A program made the position numbers and the translations under genes. Shown in pieces: positions 7,797 through 17,075 of a stretch of DNA of 60,475 bases (position 1 is its first letter; each line of letters starts with the position of its first letter). The notes under the pieces were generated by a model, which was not told where the DNA came from, ran no database searches, and saw only the letters and a program-made list of their open reading frames with translations. Source of the stretch: Chitinophagaceae bacterium (GTDB lineage Bacteria; Bacteroidota; Bacteroidia; Chitinophagales; Chitinophagaceae); contig JAJTFY010000016.1 of assembly GCA_021299175.1 (NCBI GenBank), positions 1-60,475 of the forward strand, written 5' to 3'.

Positions 7797-10208
7797 TTAT
7801 TCAAGGATTTTTACCACCCGGGTCATTTTACCCTCAGCATTCACTCCCTCCAATACAATTTGTAACCTCTTGCTGATGTCATTGTTAAAGAATTGCACCT
7901 TGAACCGGGGACTTTTTTTGTTGGTGATGACATAAGGATTCCAATATAGAGTAGTTCGAATATCGGTCTCATTGTTTTCTGCAGGATTCTCATATTGGGG
8001 GTTAAAAAATTCTTTGAAACGGGTATAGCCAACCAATAATGCGCTTTGCATGCTCTTGCTTGATTTTGTGTTGTCCCCCTTGAAATCGCCTCCTTTTTTG
8101 GTGTAAATGGCGATTGCTCCACCACTTCCACCACCCATTGAACCGAAAAATGGAGGTCTGAATACCTTGACCATTGCGATATCAGAAACGTTAATGGACT
8201 GGATAAAGTCTGCGCCAACCTGCATCTGATCGAGATAGAGATCTGGGGTTGCACCTCTCCAGCTCATGCTTGTAGATGCACCTGATCGGTTGATCACAAG
8301 CCCAGCCACCCGGCCTTGTAGATAGGAGATGATGTCAATGCCACCAAGTGCTGCAGGGTCATTGAGAAAATCAAATACCTGTGCGTCCCCACCTGCAAAA
8401 AGACCGCTGGAATACCTTTCATCCAAAGACTGTTCATTTGATTTTCCTTTGGCTTTGATGATTACTTCCTGTAAGGTTTTGTATGAGGATCTTTTTTTCC
8501 AATCTTCCTGCATTTGAAGAAAAGCATTCATTTTGGCCAAGGAAACACTGTCGTTCCAAAGATTAAGCATGTTTTCATCCTTGAGTGCAAGCTGCTTTTC
8601 TGAAGCCTTGAGTAGCCCATTGTCAAATTGAACCTGGGTGATTTCATTCAGCTTTTGGTTTTGATTGAAATTGTAAAAGATCCGGGCTGTATCAAAGATG
8701 AACATGTTCTCACTCTGGAACAGTCCCTCTTTAGTAACTGGTTGAAAAATGAAATTCTTGCTGCTGTCCTTGTTCTGGATGATAAGGTTGAGCATCAGAT
8801 CATTGGCACTTACGTTCTTTAATCCATACACTTTTCCAGAAACCCTGATCATGTCCGTTTCTACCGGATACTTGATCTCCGGACCGATGGAGGCATTAAG
8901 TTTTTCCCAATTGAATTTTCTCCATCCATTGGTCAGCATCACCAAGTCGAGGTTCGCAGTAACTGAGTCAGCGTCACTGGAGAGGTAGTATCCTGGGTTG
9001 TGGATTTTACCTTTCAGCTCACTGCTCAGCAACAGATCAGAATAAATGGAATGGTTTGCCTGAGTGCTCTCCAATGAAGCATCCGTTACAGCAACTGACA
9101 TGTTGGTTACTGTAGTGTCGGTCACATAGACATCAAAAACATTTTTTCCTTTTTTGGTTAGGGTGACAAGTTGTGGGATGAGTTTGGCACCAAATTCATG
9201 TTCCCTGTTGTTGACGAAGACAATCCTTTCTGCCAGGGGAAGCCAATCGGTGCTGAACAACGAAAACTGTAAAATGCCAGTATTCAATCCCTCAATCGGG
9301 ATGTTCGCAGAAAGCACTTGCTTGTCTGCAGTATTGAGGCTGACCTTGAAAAGGACAACCTGGTTCATGTGAACAAGCAGGTTCAGGCGTTTTAAATTTT
9401 CGGGTATGCTTGCAGTTCTTTCAACTTTGACGTTCGCAAATTCATTGTTGGTGGTTACTGACAAGGTGATGCCTTCTTTTTTGTTGACGGGTATGCCAAT
9501 GATGCCTGTATTTCCAGCTGGGTCGATCCATTTAAATGAATAGGTCTCACCGGCCTTTGGCAACAACCTGAAACTACCCATGCCATCATGCCTGACTTTG
9601 ATGGTATCAAGGGTCTTCCCCAATTGGTTTACCATCAATCCCTTGATTTTTACAGGTTTGCCAAATTTATCGGTTGCCTTGAATGCCACCAGGCTGTTAA
9701 TCCCTGTGATCAGTTCTCCACCTTCTGGGAAAATATTTACAATGGTATTGTTTTCAGCTTTTCCGGGCTTTATGATGGTTTCATTATTGTTGATGATGAT
9801 GTCTCTCTCAAAACCAAAAGCGGGGTCATCATTCAGGCTCCAACGCGTGTATACCTTCATGCGAATGACGCTGCCTGTATAGTCAGCAGGCAATTCGAAA
9901 CTTCCCTTGGCTGTAGATTGAAAAAGAGGGGCGATAGTTTGGCGAATAAGCTTGCCTGCCTGATCAAACCACTCCATGTAAACATGTTTGCTCAGTCGCG
10001 TAAGTCCCTGGTCATCAAGGATATAAACTTTATACCAAATGGTTTCCTCTTTGTTGTAAATCGTTTTGTCAAAATGCACATGGATTTTTTCCTTGGGAGA
10101 TTGATCTGCATATACATTGATCATTGAATCAATCGCTTGTCCATGGGATGCTTTCGTTATTAAAGCGGACAGGGCAAGTAGAAAAAAGGTCATTAGCCTA
10201 CAATTCAT
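7797..10208 (-). CDS. Secreted macroglobulin-like protein with an orphan TonB-receptor plug domain
   Basis: An 803-aa exported protein (signal peptide ending about SHGQ). Residues about 35-130 (KEKIHVHFDKTIYNKEETIW, then YKVYILD) match the macroglobulin MG2-type strands common in Bacteroidota. Several further beta-sandwich domains follow. Residues about 560-710 resemble a TonB-dependent receptor plug: TLQEVIIKAK, GGIDIISYLQGRVAGLVI, SDIAMVKVFRPP and a GGGSGGAIAIYTKKG close. There is no beta-barrel after the plug; the protein ends about 90 residues later. This fusion recurs in Chitinophagaceae, so it is not a truncation. Its partner and function are unknown; interaction with an outer-membrane barrel in trans is one possibility. 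Confidence 0.75.
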   Translation of the reverse strand: MNCRLMTFFLLALSALITKASHGQAIDSMINVYADQSPKEKIHVHFDKTIYNKEETIWYKVYILDDQGLTRLSKHVYMEWFDQAGKLIRQTIAPLFQSTAKGSFELPADYTGSVIRMKVYTRWSLNDDPAFGFERDIIINNNETIIKPGKAENNTIVNIFPEGGELITGINSLVAFKATDKFGKPVKIKGLMVNQLGKTLDTIKVRHDGMGSFRLLPKAGETYSFKWIDPAGNTGIIGIPVNKKEGITLSVTTNNEFANVKVERTASIPENLKRLNLLVHMNQVVLFKVSLNTADKQVLSANIPIEGLNTGILQFSLFSTDWLPLAERIVFVNNREHEFGAKLIPQLVTLTKKGKNVFDVYVTDTTVTNMSVAVTDASLESTQANHSIYSDLLLSSELKGKIHNPGYYLSSDADSVTANLDLVMLTNGWRKFNWEKLNASIGPEIKYPVETDMIRVSGKVYGLKNVSANDLMLNLIIQNKDSSKNFIFQPVTKEGLFQSENMFIFDTARIFYNFNQNQKLNEITQVQFDNGLLKASEKQLALKDENMLNLWNDSVSLAKMNAFLQMQEDWKKRSSYKTLQEVIIKAKGKSNEQSLDERYSSGLFAGGDAQVFDFLNDPAALGGIDIISYLQGRVAGLVINRSGASTSMSWRGATPDLYLDQMQVGADFIQSINVSDIAMVKVFRPPFFGSMGGGSGGAIAIYTKKGGDFKGDNTKSSKSMQSALLVGYTRFKEFFNPQYENPAENNETDIRTTLYWNPYVITNKKSPRFKVQFFNNDISKRLQIVLEGVNAEGKMTRVVKILE

Positions 10209-10333
10209 GGTCTGGAAGTTGTAGGCACTAAATTACGGAATGCCCGAAACTATTTTTCAAGGAGTTTCATATAATCTCTTTATTGTTTCAACAGTTTGCT
10301 GACAGCCATCACTTGGAATCCTCAGTCTGGTCA

Positions 10334-10364
10334 TTTGAATGCAATGCCCCGTTGGGTAGCTTTG
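10334..10364 (+). promoter_or_regulatory. Consensus Bacteroidota promoter for the YtxH gene
   Basis: TTTG at 10334-10337, 19-nt spacer, then a perfect TAGCTTTG at 10357-10364. The predicted start point gives a leader of about 40 nt before the ATG at 10409. Apart from this the 200 bp gap shows nothing else. Confidence 0.65.
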
Positions 10365-10408
10365 GGCAGTAGATTTCAATTATTCAATCAACATTTAAAT
10401 TATTCATT

Positions 10409-10672
10409 ATGTCAACCGGAAAAATTGTATTGGGCGTTTTAGCAGGTATAGCAGCAGGAACCCTTATTGGTGTGTTGATTGCGCCTGACAAAGGGTCTGA
10501 GACCAGAAGAAAGATCAGGCAAAAAGGAGATGACCTAGTTGACGGCGTCAAAGATGGGATGACCTCGATGGTTGAAGATGTTGCCAGCAAGTTTGATAAA
10601 CTCAGGGGGAAAGCCAGAAAATCAATGAATGAAGCTCTTGCCAGTATCGATAATGAGCATGCTGATCTATAG
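10409..10672 (+). CDS. YtxH domain-containing small membrane protein
   Basis: An 87-aa protein. Residues 5-25 (GKIVLGVLAGIAAGTLIGVL) form one Gly/Ala-rich membrane helix followed by APDKGSETRRKIRQKGDDL, the conserved YtxH junction. The rest is a charged amphipathic helix that probably forms a coiled coil. In other bacteria such proteins are stress-related, but their precise job is unknown. Its 3' end overlaps the convergent acyltransferase gene by 6 bp. Confidence 0.85.
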   Translation: MSTGKIVLGVLAGIAAGTLIGVLIAPDKGSETRRKIRQKGDDLVDGVKDGMTSMVEDVASKFDKLRGKARKSMNEALASIDNEHADL

Positions 10673-11797
10673 GTTCACTATTGTTGATGGCACTGGTTGT
10701 TTTTGGGATGAGCTTGCTTTCATTGGTGAAAACAACCACCAGCAGTTTAATCCCATGAGAATATTATAGCAGATAATTGGTAACATCAACCCCGCGACAA
10801 TGATCAGCATCAATACCAGCGGTGCAGGTATGTTATCGAACAGTCTCAAAAGAATGGTCCTTGTTGCAGCCATTAATATGATCTGCATGCAATAGATATG
10901 GATAGAATGGTAGCCAATGATTCTCAAGTATCCCGCCAGGTTGTACTTGCCCAGGAGAAATGAGATGTTGATGGAAAGGGCACAGCCTACAAGCGCAATG
11001 ACTACAAAAAAGAGTGGCATTTTGTGCTCTACATAGTAATTGCTGCCCTGCTGGATATTGATTGCTGCGAAGTTGTACTGCACCAGGCAAAAAACAGGCA
11101 AAAGGATGAGGAAGAGAACAATTGAAGAGAAATACCGGTTGTTCTCCTTTTTTCTTATTGTAGTTGAAATAAGGTCTCCGAGTGCAAAGAATACATAGTA
11201 TTGTAGGATGTCCATCGCAAATCCAAGGTAGATGCCTTTTTGCCTGATTAGTGCCAATGTCAGATACATCAATATCCCCATGGACATTTGCATTATTGAA
11301 TTGAACCTGAATTTTATTTTAAGGAATGCATAGAGCATACCCACAAAAAAAAGGGTGTGTAAATACCAAAACTGTCCTGTTCTCCTCGGATCAATGATCA
11401 GCCATATAAAGTTGGATGATTGATGATTGAAATTCGTATATCCTGAAAAAGCGACTTGTATACTGATCTGAAGTATTCCCCAAATGAACATTGGGTAAAG
11501 GATGTTCTGGAATCTTGAGAAGTTGTAAGACTTTAGTCCTTTTTTCTCGAGGCTTGAGGATAGAAATATACCGGAGGTAATAAAAAACAGCGGCATCCGG
11601 AACCCAAATAAAAATACATTCACATAACCAATCAGCGGAAATCGATCAAAATTCAAACCTGCATGCAACATCATTTCGTAAGCATGCCGATACGTTACCA
11701 AAATAATACTGATTCCCCTGTCGTAGTCTATCCAAGACTGTCTTTTGTTGTCAAGCAGTGCTGTATATGCTGCAGATAGTTTCATTATCCCAAACAT
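10667..11797 (-). CDS. Acyltransferase family 3 membrane protein
   Basis: A 376-aa integral membrane protein with about ten hydrophobic segments. The N-terminal WIDYDRGISIILVTYRHAYE carries the arginine-histidine signature of the acyltransferase-3 (OafA/NodX-like) family, followed by PLFFITSGIFLSS. Such enzymes O-acetylate or O-succinylate surface polysaccharides, lipids or antibiotics using a cytoplasmic or periplasmic acyl donor. The acceptor here is unknown; no polysaccharide assembly genes lie beside it. ATGs at 11797 and 11785 are both possible starts. Confidence 0.83.
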   Translation of the reverse strand: MFGIMKLSAAYTALLDNKRQSWIDYDRGISIILVTYRHAYEMMLHAGLNFDRFPLIGYVNVFLFGFRMPLFFITSGIFLSSSLEKKGLKSYNFSRFQNILYPMFIWGILQISIQVAFSGYTNFNHQSSNFIWLIIDPRRTGQFWYLHTLFFVGMLYAFLKIKFRFNSIMQMSMGILMYLTLALIRQKGIYLGFAMDILQYYVFFALGDLISTTIRKKENNRYFSSIVLFLILLPVFCLVQYNFAAINIQQGSNYYVEHKMPLFFVVIALVGCALSINISFLLGKYNLAGYLRIIGYHSIHIYCMQIILMAATRTILLRLFDNIPAPLVLMLIIVAGLMLPIICYNILMGLNCWWLFSPMKASSSQKQPVPSTIVNL

Positions 11798-11947
11798 ATT
11801 TATCCGCTGCTGGGTTTCTACTCACTTGAATCAGTACAGAGTATGATAATGGTCATTGCCTTATTCTATATTCTGCTTTCGGATCATATGTTTAATAAGA
11901 CAGGTTAACTATATATTGTTTCTTATCTTTAGCTGGATACATAGGTG

Positions 11948-12601
11948 ATGAAATCAGTTCCATTTTCACAATGCTTGCAATATCCCAACAGGTTGATGGA
12001 AGTTCAGGATGGTGTATCGATTTATGTACCCATCCCTGAAATGGTCAAGCCAACGTATGAGCATCTGCTCAAGTTGGATGCCAATACAGCTTTTCCTTTT
12101 TGGGCAAAAATTTGGCCTTCTTCAAACGCAATGTCTGCATTCTTGGCACTTGAGCCAAAGTGGATAACAGGGAAAAAGGTACTGGAAGTCGGTGCAGGTT
12201 TGGGTATTCCTTCCTTTTCAATTGCCCAATTCGCCAGAGAAGTAATTGTAACAGATCATGCCCCAGAGGCAGTTGATTTGATCAATAAAAATATCAATCA
12301 TTTGTGTGTCAATAACATGACAGCCAAGTGCCTAGATTGGAATGATTTTCCTGAGCAAGTCAGCGTCGACACAGTCCTGTTGAGTGATGTCAATTATGCC
12401 CCTGATGCATTTGGCCCACTGTTGACTTTAATTGGAAGATTGATAGAGCAAGGTGCTGTCATCATCATTGCTACTCCTGAAAGAATCATGGCAGTACCTT
12501 TCGTTGAGGCGCTTCAGCCTTTTATTCAACGCAGTTTCCTTCAGCCTGTTGAAGCGGTTGAAAACATATCAGCAATCCGCATACTGTTATTGTGGAAGTA
12601 G
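11948..12601 (+). CDS. Class I SAM-dependent methyltransferase, nicotinamide N-methyltransferase-like / lysine methyltransferase-like
   Basis: A 217-aa cytoplasmic enzyme. The reading frame can start with GTG at 11945, but the next codon is ATG (11948), which I prefer. PFWAKIWPSSNAMSAFL precedes the SAM-binding motif I, KVLEVGAGLGIPSFS (about residues 78-92), then VIVTDHAPEAVDLI as motif II and VLLSDVNYAP as the post-motif. This arrangement is typical of the predicted nicotinamide N-methylase family, whose characterised relatives often methylate protein lysines. The substrate is unknown. Confidence 0.8.
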   Translation: MKSVPFSQCLQYPNRLMEVQDGVSIYVPIPEMVKPTYEHLLKLDANTAFPFWAKIWPSSNAMSAFLALEPKWITGKKVLEVGAGLGIPSFSIAQFAREVIVTDHAPEAVDLINKNINHLCVNNMTAKCLDWNDFPEQVSVDTVLLSDVNYAPDAFGPLLTLIGRLIEQGAVIIIATPERIMAVPFVEALQPFIQRSFLQPVEAVENISAIRILLLWK

Positions 12602-12669
12602 TGGTTCTTCAGCATTCATATATTGCATTCATGCTCCGCAATTCAACAAAAAGGAATCGGATACGTTTT

Positions 12670-15513
12670 TTATTCTCCGCCTAGTGTTACCAGTTTAGTT
12701 TCCTCTTTTTCTCCGTTTGTTTTGTTGAGTGTCAGCGAGAATTGAATGTTTGACTGATTTTGCAGTGGCACAGTAAATTCAAAGGGATATTGTTTGTCTT
12801 CCAATGTGAACGTTTTCCCATCAGCAATCTGATATTGAAGGGTAGCAGTTTTCACTTTGTTGTCATCGTCTTCGAGGTATACATAAAGGCGTTTGTCGTA
12901 ATTGCCCAGGTGCAACAGCATGGCATTGGCATTTCCCTGTGGAAGATGTATATAATCTTTGGTATTACTCGTTCTTGCCCCCAATAATTGCTGCTGAAAT
13001 CCGATCTGCATATCAACCCCACTTAATCTGATTGCCGTGATACCATTTCTGGCAACCTGAACAGATAAATCTTTGGACATTTGAGGAACCTTTGTCCATT
13101 TGTTGTTTTGCCAGATATCCATGGATGCTTTGGAAGTCAATTTAGCCAGTGAATCATTGAGTGTAAATACACTCTTGATATTTTGTTGGGATTGATTGGT
13201 GAAAGCAATAAACAATGTGTCTGATTTTCTTGCAGAAACGTAATTGAGTTCAATGTTTTCAGATTGAAGCAGATTGCCCGGCATCCAGAGTTTGACATTG
13301 TTGTCCGAATAAAATTTTCCAGTGCGTGCACCGTACATTTTACTTTGCAGGTAAGCATAGCCCTCAATATATTCAGCAGGAAAATCAATGGCGCCCTTGC
13401 TGCGGATATATACATCAGATACGAGGTAGTCCAAAAGCATGGATGCCATGGGAAGAATATGGTTGTAGTGAAATGAGTTTACGCTTTGGTCCATGTGTTT
13501 GTGAAAAGGGAAGTCAACATTTTCGTAAGCCGTTGTCCTTTCTGTATTGATATGATAACCAGGAAAGCTTCTGTAACGTCCAATAACCGCGTCCTTTGCA
13601 ACATTCAGCAGAAAGCTATCATTGGCGTAATATCCTAAACGGAGCATCCAAGGTGCAAAATTGGTCATGAAGATTCCTCTATGACCTGCCGATGTAGCAG
13701 AAGATTCAGGAGTAAGGCCAATTTCCGAAAGGCGCCAAGCAGGAACTTTTTCCTCAGGATAATACACTTGCTTGTGTCCTTTTGATTTGAGATACCAGTA
13801 AAAAGGGGCCTTTCCATCCTTGTTTACAGTAACCAGGCTATCGGGTATGGCAGGTACCATCCATATAAACTGGGTATAATTTCGGGCACCTTCAACCGCC
13901 GCATCCAAGAAAGATCTTTCTTTTGTTATTTCATAGAGTTGTAACAGTTCAATCCATCGGTTGGTATAGGCAGGCCAAAAGAAAAAACCACCTGCTAGAG
14001 GATCTGAAAATTCAGATTGTGCCGTATAAACCCTTGTTTGTAGGTAAGTAGAAGCTTTGGTAATGGCTGTAGTTAAGTAAGTAGAATCGCCGGTTGTTCT
14101 GAACAAGTGCATGGCGTTGATCCAGTTATTTCCTTTTTCCTCTACATCCATGTTCCTGGTTCTCACTTTTGCATATTCCTTTTCCATGAGCTGTAAGAAA
14201 AAAGGATTTTGTTTTCCGAGAACTGTATAGAGCGCGCCGAGTTCAGACAAGGGTGCAACAGGTCCTTTCAATTTTCTTGATGGGCTCTGTATCTTTTGTG
14301 TACTGTCCAGACTGAAAAGAAATTTTTCTCTTGAGAGCATGTATTCTATTTGCGGGTAAGCCCTTTTCTCAAACATATGTACATCGTCCCGTACAATGGC
14401 AAGTTCAAGAGGATTCAGGCTAGAGACGTTTTTGACTGCACCGGGTACATCCGTAGCATAAGCGTATCCTTTTAAACTATCAACATACCAGGTATATTCA
14501 GACATGGAATAGTCTACAATATTGTCGAGCGTTTTGTTGAGTGTACTGATGGCATTGCTGCGGTAGTCTTTAAACCCAAACATGTTCCGGGCGATGGTTT
14601 CATAAGCATGGTTGATTGTCTGGGGTTCCACCACCAAATGCAGTGCAAAACGGAATGGCTCACCTGCCTTCATTTTTGATTTGTATCCTCCCGGAATTGG
14701 TGCATATACACTGGGTTGTATATTCTTTTCGGCATTTATCAATCCAATACCGAATTGACTGTTCACCAGAAGGGGTAATGGTTGAAAAGGGATGGCGTCT
14801 GGGGATGCCATTACACCAATTGTATTCTTGCCGTCAAATACCATTGTGGTTGGCAGTGTTGCCATGAATGCTGGTGTGAGAAAAGCTTTTTCCGGAATTC
14901 TTTTTTCTTGCCAGATCAACGGCTGCCAAATGCCTGCTGCTTTCTCTTCTGTAAAGGAGGGAGCGCCTGTGTATCCTACGCTGAAATACCCTTGCACCAG
15001 TGGTTGTAACTCATATTGTAAAATGGGGTAGGGCTTTGATTTTTTTAATACATAGGCTTTTATTATGAATTTAGGGTCAGCTGGAAAGTCAAAGAAGGTA
15101 GTGTCGCCTGACTGTCGAACATGGTTTGCTATCATGCTTGTCGACTCGCCTGCGTTATGTATGGCCCCAGTCCGTTTCTCAGCTGCCTTTCTTAAAATCC
15201 TGTCATCAAAACCATCTCCTGCTGTTTCCTTGCCTATGGTTTTTTGTATAAAATCAGCCTTGCTGCTATCCTTCACTTTCCATGTTAAAACGTTGTAAGA
15301 AACAGTTTTAATATTCACTGGTTTCATCATCATGTCGGGATCCGTGGCATTGTACAATACGGTGAAGGATGGTGAAAATGAATAATTTCTTTCTCCTGAT
15401 TGAATTTGAATTGTTCTATTTTCAATTTTTACGGATAGTTGAGCCTTGACAGATATCCCGAATGACAAATGGAATAGAAGGATGAGAGAAAAGAAATTTC
15501 TAAGCTTGTTCAT
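12670..15513 (-). CDS. Large secreted protein, probably an alpha/alpha-toroid glycan-active enzyme; not recognised
   Basis: A 947-aa exported protein. The frame is open 52 codons further upstream, but the ATG at 15513 begins a clear signal peptide (MNKLRNFFSLILLFHLSFG, cleavage about VKAQ), so I start there. An N-terminal beta-rich part of about 350 residues is followed by a helical repeat-like middle (for example NAMHLFRTTGDSTYLTTAIT and YTNRWIELLQLYEITKERSF) resembling the alpha/alpha toroid of glycoside hydrolases and polysaccharide lyases, and a beta-rich C-terminal part of about 250 residues. FPFHKHMDQSVNSFHYNH carries many potentially catalytic histidines. It follows an aminotransferase and a sulfatase on the same strand, which fits glycan breakdown. 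I do not recognise the family. Confidence 0.6.
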   Translation of the reverse strand: MNKLRNFFSLILLFHLSFGISVKAQLSVKIENRTIQIQSGERNYSFSPSFTVLYNATDPDMMMKPVNIKTVSYNVLTWKVKDSSKADFIQKTIGKETAGDGFDDRILRKAAEKRTGAIHNAGESTSMIANHVRQSGDTTFFDFPADPKFIIKAYVLKKSKPYPILQYELQPLVQGYFSVGYTGAPSFTEEKAAGIWQPLIWQEKRIPEKAFLTPAFMATLPTTMVFDGKNTIGVMASPDAIPFQPLPLLVNSQFGIGLINAEKNIQPSVYAPIPGGYKSKMKAGEPFRFALHLVVEPQTINHAYETIARNMFGFKDYRSNAISTLNKTLDNIVDYSMSEYTWYVDSLKGYAYATDVPGAVKNVSSLNPLELAIVRDDVHMFEKRAYPQIEYMLSREKFLFSLDSTQKIQSPSRKLKGPVAPLSELGALYTVLGKQNPFFLQLMEKEYAKVRTRNMDVEEKGNNWINAMHLFRTTGDSTYLTTAITKASTYLQTRVYTAQSEFSDPLAGGFFFWPAYTNRWIELLQLYEITKERSFLDAAVEGARNYTQFIWMVPAIPDSLVTVNKDGKAPFYWYLKSKGHKQVYYPEEKVPAWRLSEIGLTPESSATSAGHRGIFMTNFAPWMLRLGYYANDSFLLNVAKDAVIGRYRSFPGYHINTERTTAYENVDFPFHKHMDQSVNSFHYNHILPMASMLLDYLVSDVYIRSKGAIDFPAEYIEGYAYLQSKMYGARTGKFYSDNNVKLWMPGNLLQSENIELNYVSARKSDTLFIAFTNQSQQNIKSVFTLNDSLAKLTSKASMDIWQNNKWTKVPQMSKDLSVQVARNGITAIRLSGVDMQIGFQQQLLGARTSNTKDYIHLPQGNANAMLLHLGNYDKRLYVYLEDDDNKVKTATLQYQIADGKTFTLEDKQYPFEFTVPLQNQSNIQFSLTLNKTNGEKEETKLVTLGGE

Positions 15514-15712
15514 GTTTTTTTCTGTGTGGTGACAGTTTAAAATTAGTGCAAAAATCAATCTTTGAGGGTATAAAAAAACATAACAGCGGTTAACAATATA
15601 CACTTCTTCAGTAGGACCCTGCATTGATTGTGAAGCCACCAGCAAGACTGCAAGTAGGATATGTTCCAATTTGGCTGGACAAAGATGAAAGTAAGATTGA
15701 CTTTTAATTTGA

Positions 15713-16975
15713 TTAGGCTGACATTTTTTTCAACGCATTTATGAATATATCAAGTTCATCTGTAGTCGTATATACATTTGGAGTAATCCTGCAGCCATAA
15801 ACATTTGCCGAATCAATACCGACAGTGAATATTTTGTATTCATCCATTAATCGCTTTGCCAGGTCTTTCGGCTGAATACCCTCTATTCCGACATTTGCAA
15901 TTCCACAGGCGCGATTGGGATCCTCTGGTGTATTGAGGATGATTCTCGGGAGTTTCCTGACACGGCTTGTCCAGTATACCTGAAGATAACGCAGTCTGGC
16001 TTCTTTTCTTTCTGCTCCGATCGTGTTATAATAATCTATCGCATCAGATATGGTAAGTGTTGTATGGGCCGGATGCGTTCCCATATGACTGATGCGCTGC
16101 ATTTTAAATGGATCTTTTTCACCACCAATGATTAGTGGCCAAACCCCAGGTATCTTCTCTTTTTTTACATAAAGCAATCCTGCGCCCAAAGGAGTGCTTA
16201 GCCACTTGTGTAGAGAGCTACCATAATAATCACAATTCAGGTCAGAAATATTAAATTTAAAATGTGCGATTGCATGGGCTCCATCGACACATACTTCAAC
16301 GCCATGTGCGTGAGCCATGTCGCAGATCTTTCGAATAGGCAAAATTTGACCCGTGATATTGATGATATGTGATACCAATATAAATTTAGTCTTGGGAGTT
16401 ATCGCATTTTCATATAGTGATACAATTTCCTCATCAGATGAGGGCAAATTGGGTACAGAGACCATCTTGTTTACAACACCAAATCTACTGGCAATATGCT
16501 TCATGGCTGAAACGATTGTTCCGTAATCCTGCTCGGCCATAATGGTCTCATCGCCAGCTTGCCAATTTTTACCTGCGATGACTATATCCAGTGATTCTGT
16601 CGCATTGCGTGTAATGGCAAGTTCTTCAGCAGAACACCCTACAACAGCTGCTAACTTTTCAACCACTTTAGCCTTATCTGAAACAGAAAAATTTCGCATA
16701 TACCAAGAACCATGATAATTGATGTGTCTGAAATGCGATATGAATTTTTCTACCAATGGCTGAGGAATAAAATTATAATACCCGTTTTCAAGATTGATGT
16801 AATCTGGTTTTAACAAATACTGTTTTCTGATTGTTGACCAGAACTTTTCATCTTGAGCTAGAACTACCGGACTTATCCCGTTTTTTGATTTAAACATTGC
16901 TGAAATGGCATCCATGCCAAATGTTGTTCCAATAGCAGTTAAAGCCGTTGATTTGATAAAGTCTCTCTTGTTCAT
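15713..16975 (-). CDS. Exported class V aminotransferase-fold PLP enzyme (isopenicillin N epimerase-like)
   Basis: A 420-aa protein. After an N-terminal export-like segment (MNKRDFIKSTALTAIGTTFG) comes a complete fold-type I PLP enzyme: FINLENGYYNF-type opening at about 60, EQDYGTIV, CVDGAHAIAHF with the PLP-ring Asp at 231 and His at 234, and GSSLHKWL with the Schiff-base lysine at 257. The family includes isopenicillin N epimerase-like proteins and cysteine desulfurases. The leader resembles Tat signals of related proteins but has Lys-Arg where Tat normally has Arg-Arg. Export would be unusual for a PLP enzyme and would need folded transport. It lies between a sulfatase and an unknown secreted enzyme, so a link to amino-sugar or sulfated compound breakdown is possible but unproven. 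Confidence 0.82.
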   Translation of the reverse strand: MNKRDFIKSTALTAIGTTFGMDAISAMFKSKNGISPVVLAQDEKFWSTIRKQYLLKPDYINLENGYYNFIPQPLVEKFISHFRHINYHGSWYMRNFSVSDKAKVVEKLAAVVGCSAEELAITRNATESLDIVIAGKNWQAGDETIMAEQDYGTIVSAMKHIASRFGVVNKMVSVPNLPSSDEEIVSLYENAITPKTKFILVSHIINITGQILPIRKICDMAHAHGVEVCVDGAHAIAHFKFNISDLNCDYYGSSLHKWLSTPLGAGLLYVKKEKIPGVWPLIIGGEKDPFKMQRISHMGTHPAHTTLTISDAIDYYNTIGAERKEARLRYLQVYWTSRVRKLPRIILNTPEDPNRACGIANVGIEGIQPKDLAKRLMDEYKIFTVGIDSANVYGCRITPNVYTTTDELDIFINALKKMSA

Positions 16976-17075
16976 GTTTAAATATATGAATTGTAAATTA
17001 TTTATTGTTTTTTCCGATGACCTTTATATCAACTAAACTTTAAATAAAAGTTCAGATCTAAATTGCCCCAAGAAA

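Noticed and set aside
15514-15669. 52-codon N-terminal extension of the large secreted protein
   Set aside because: The extension precedes a complete signal peptide that begins at the ATG at 15513.
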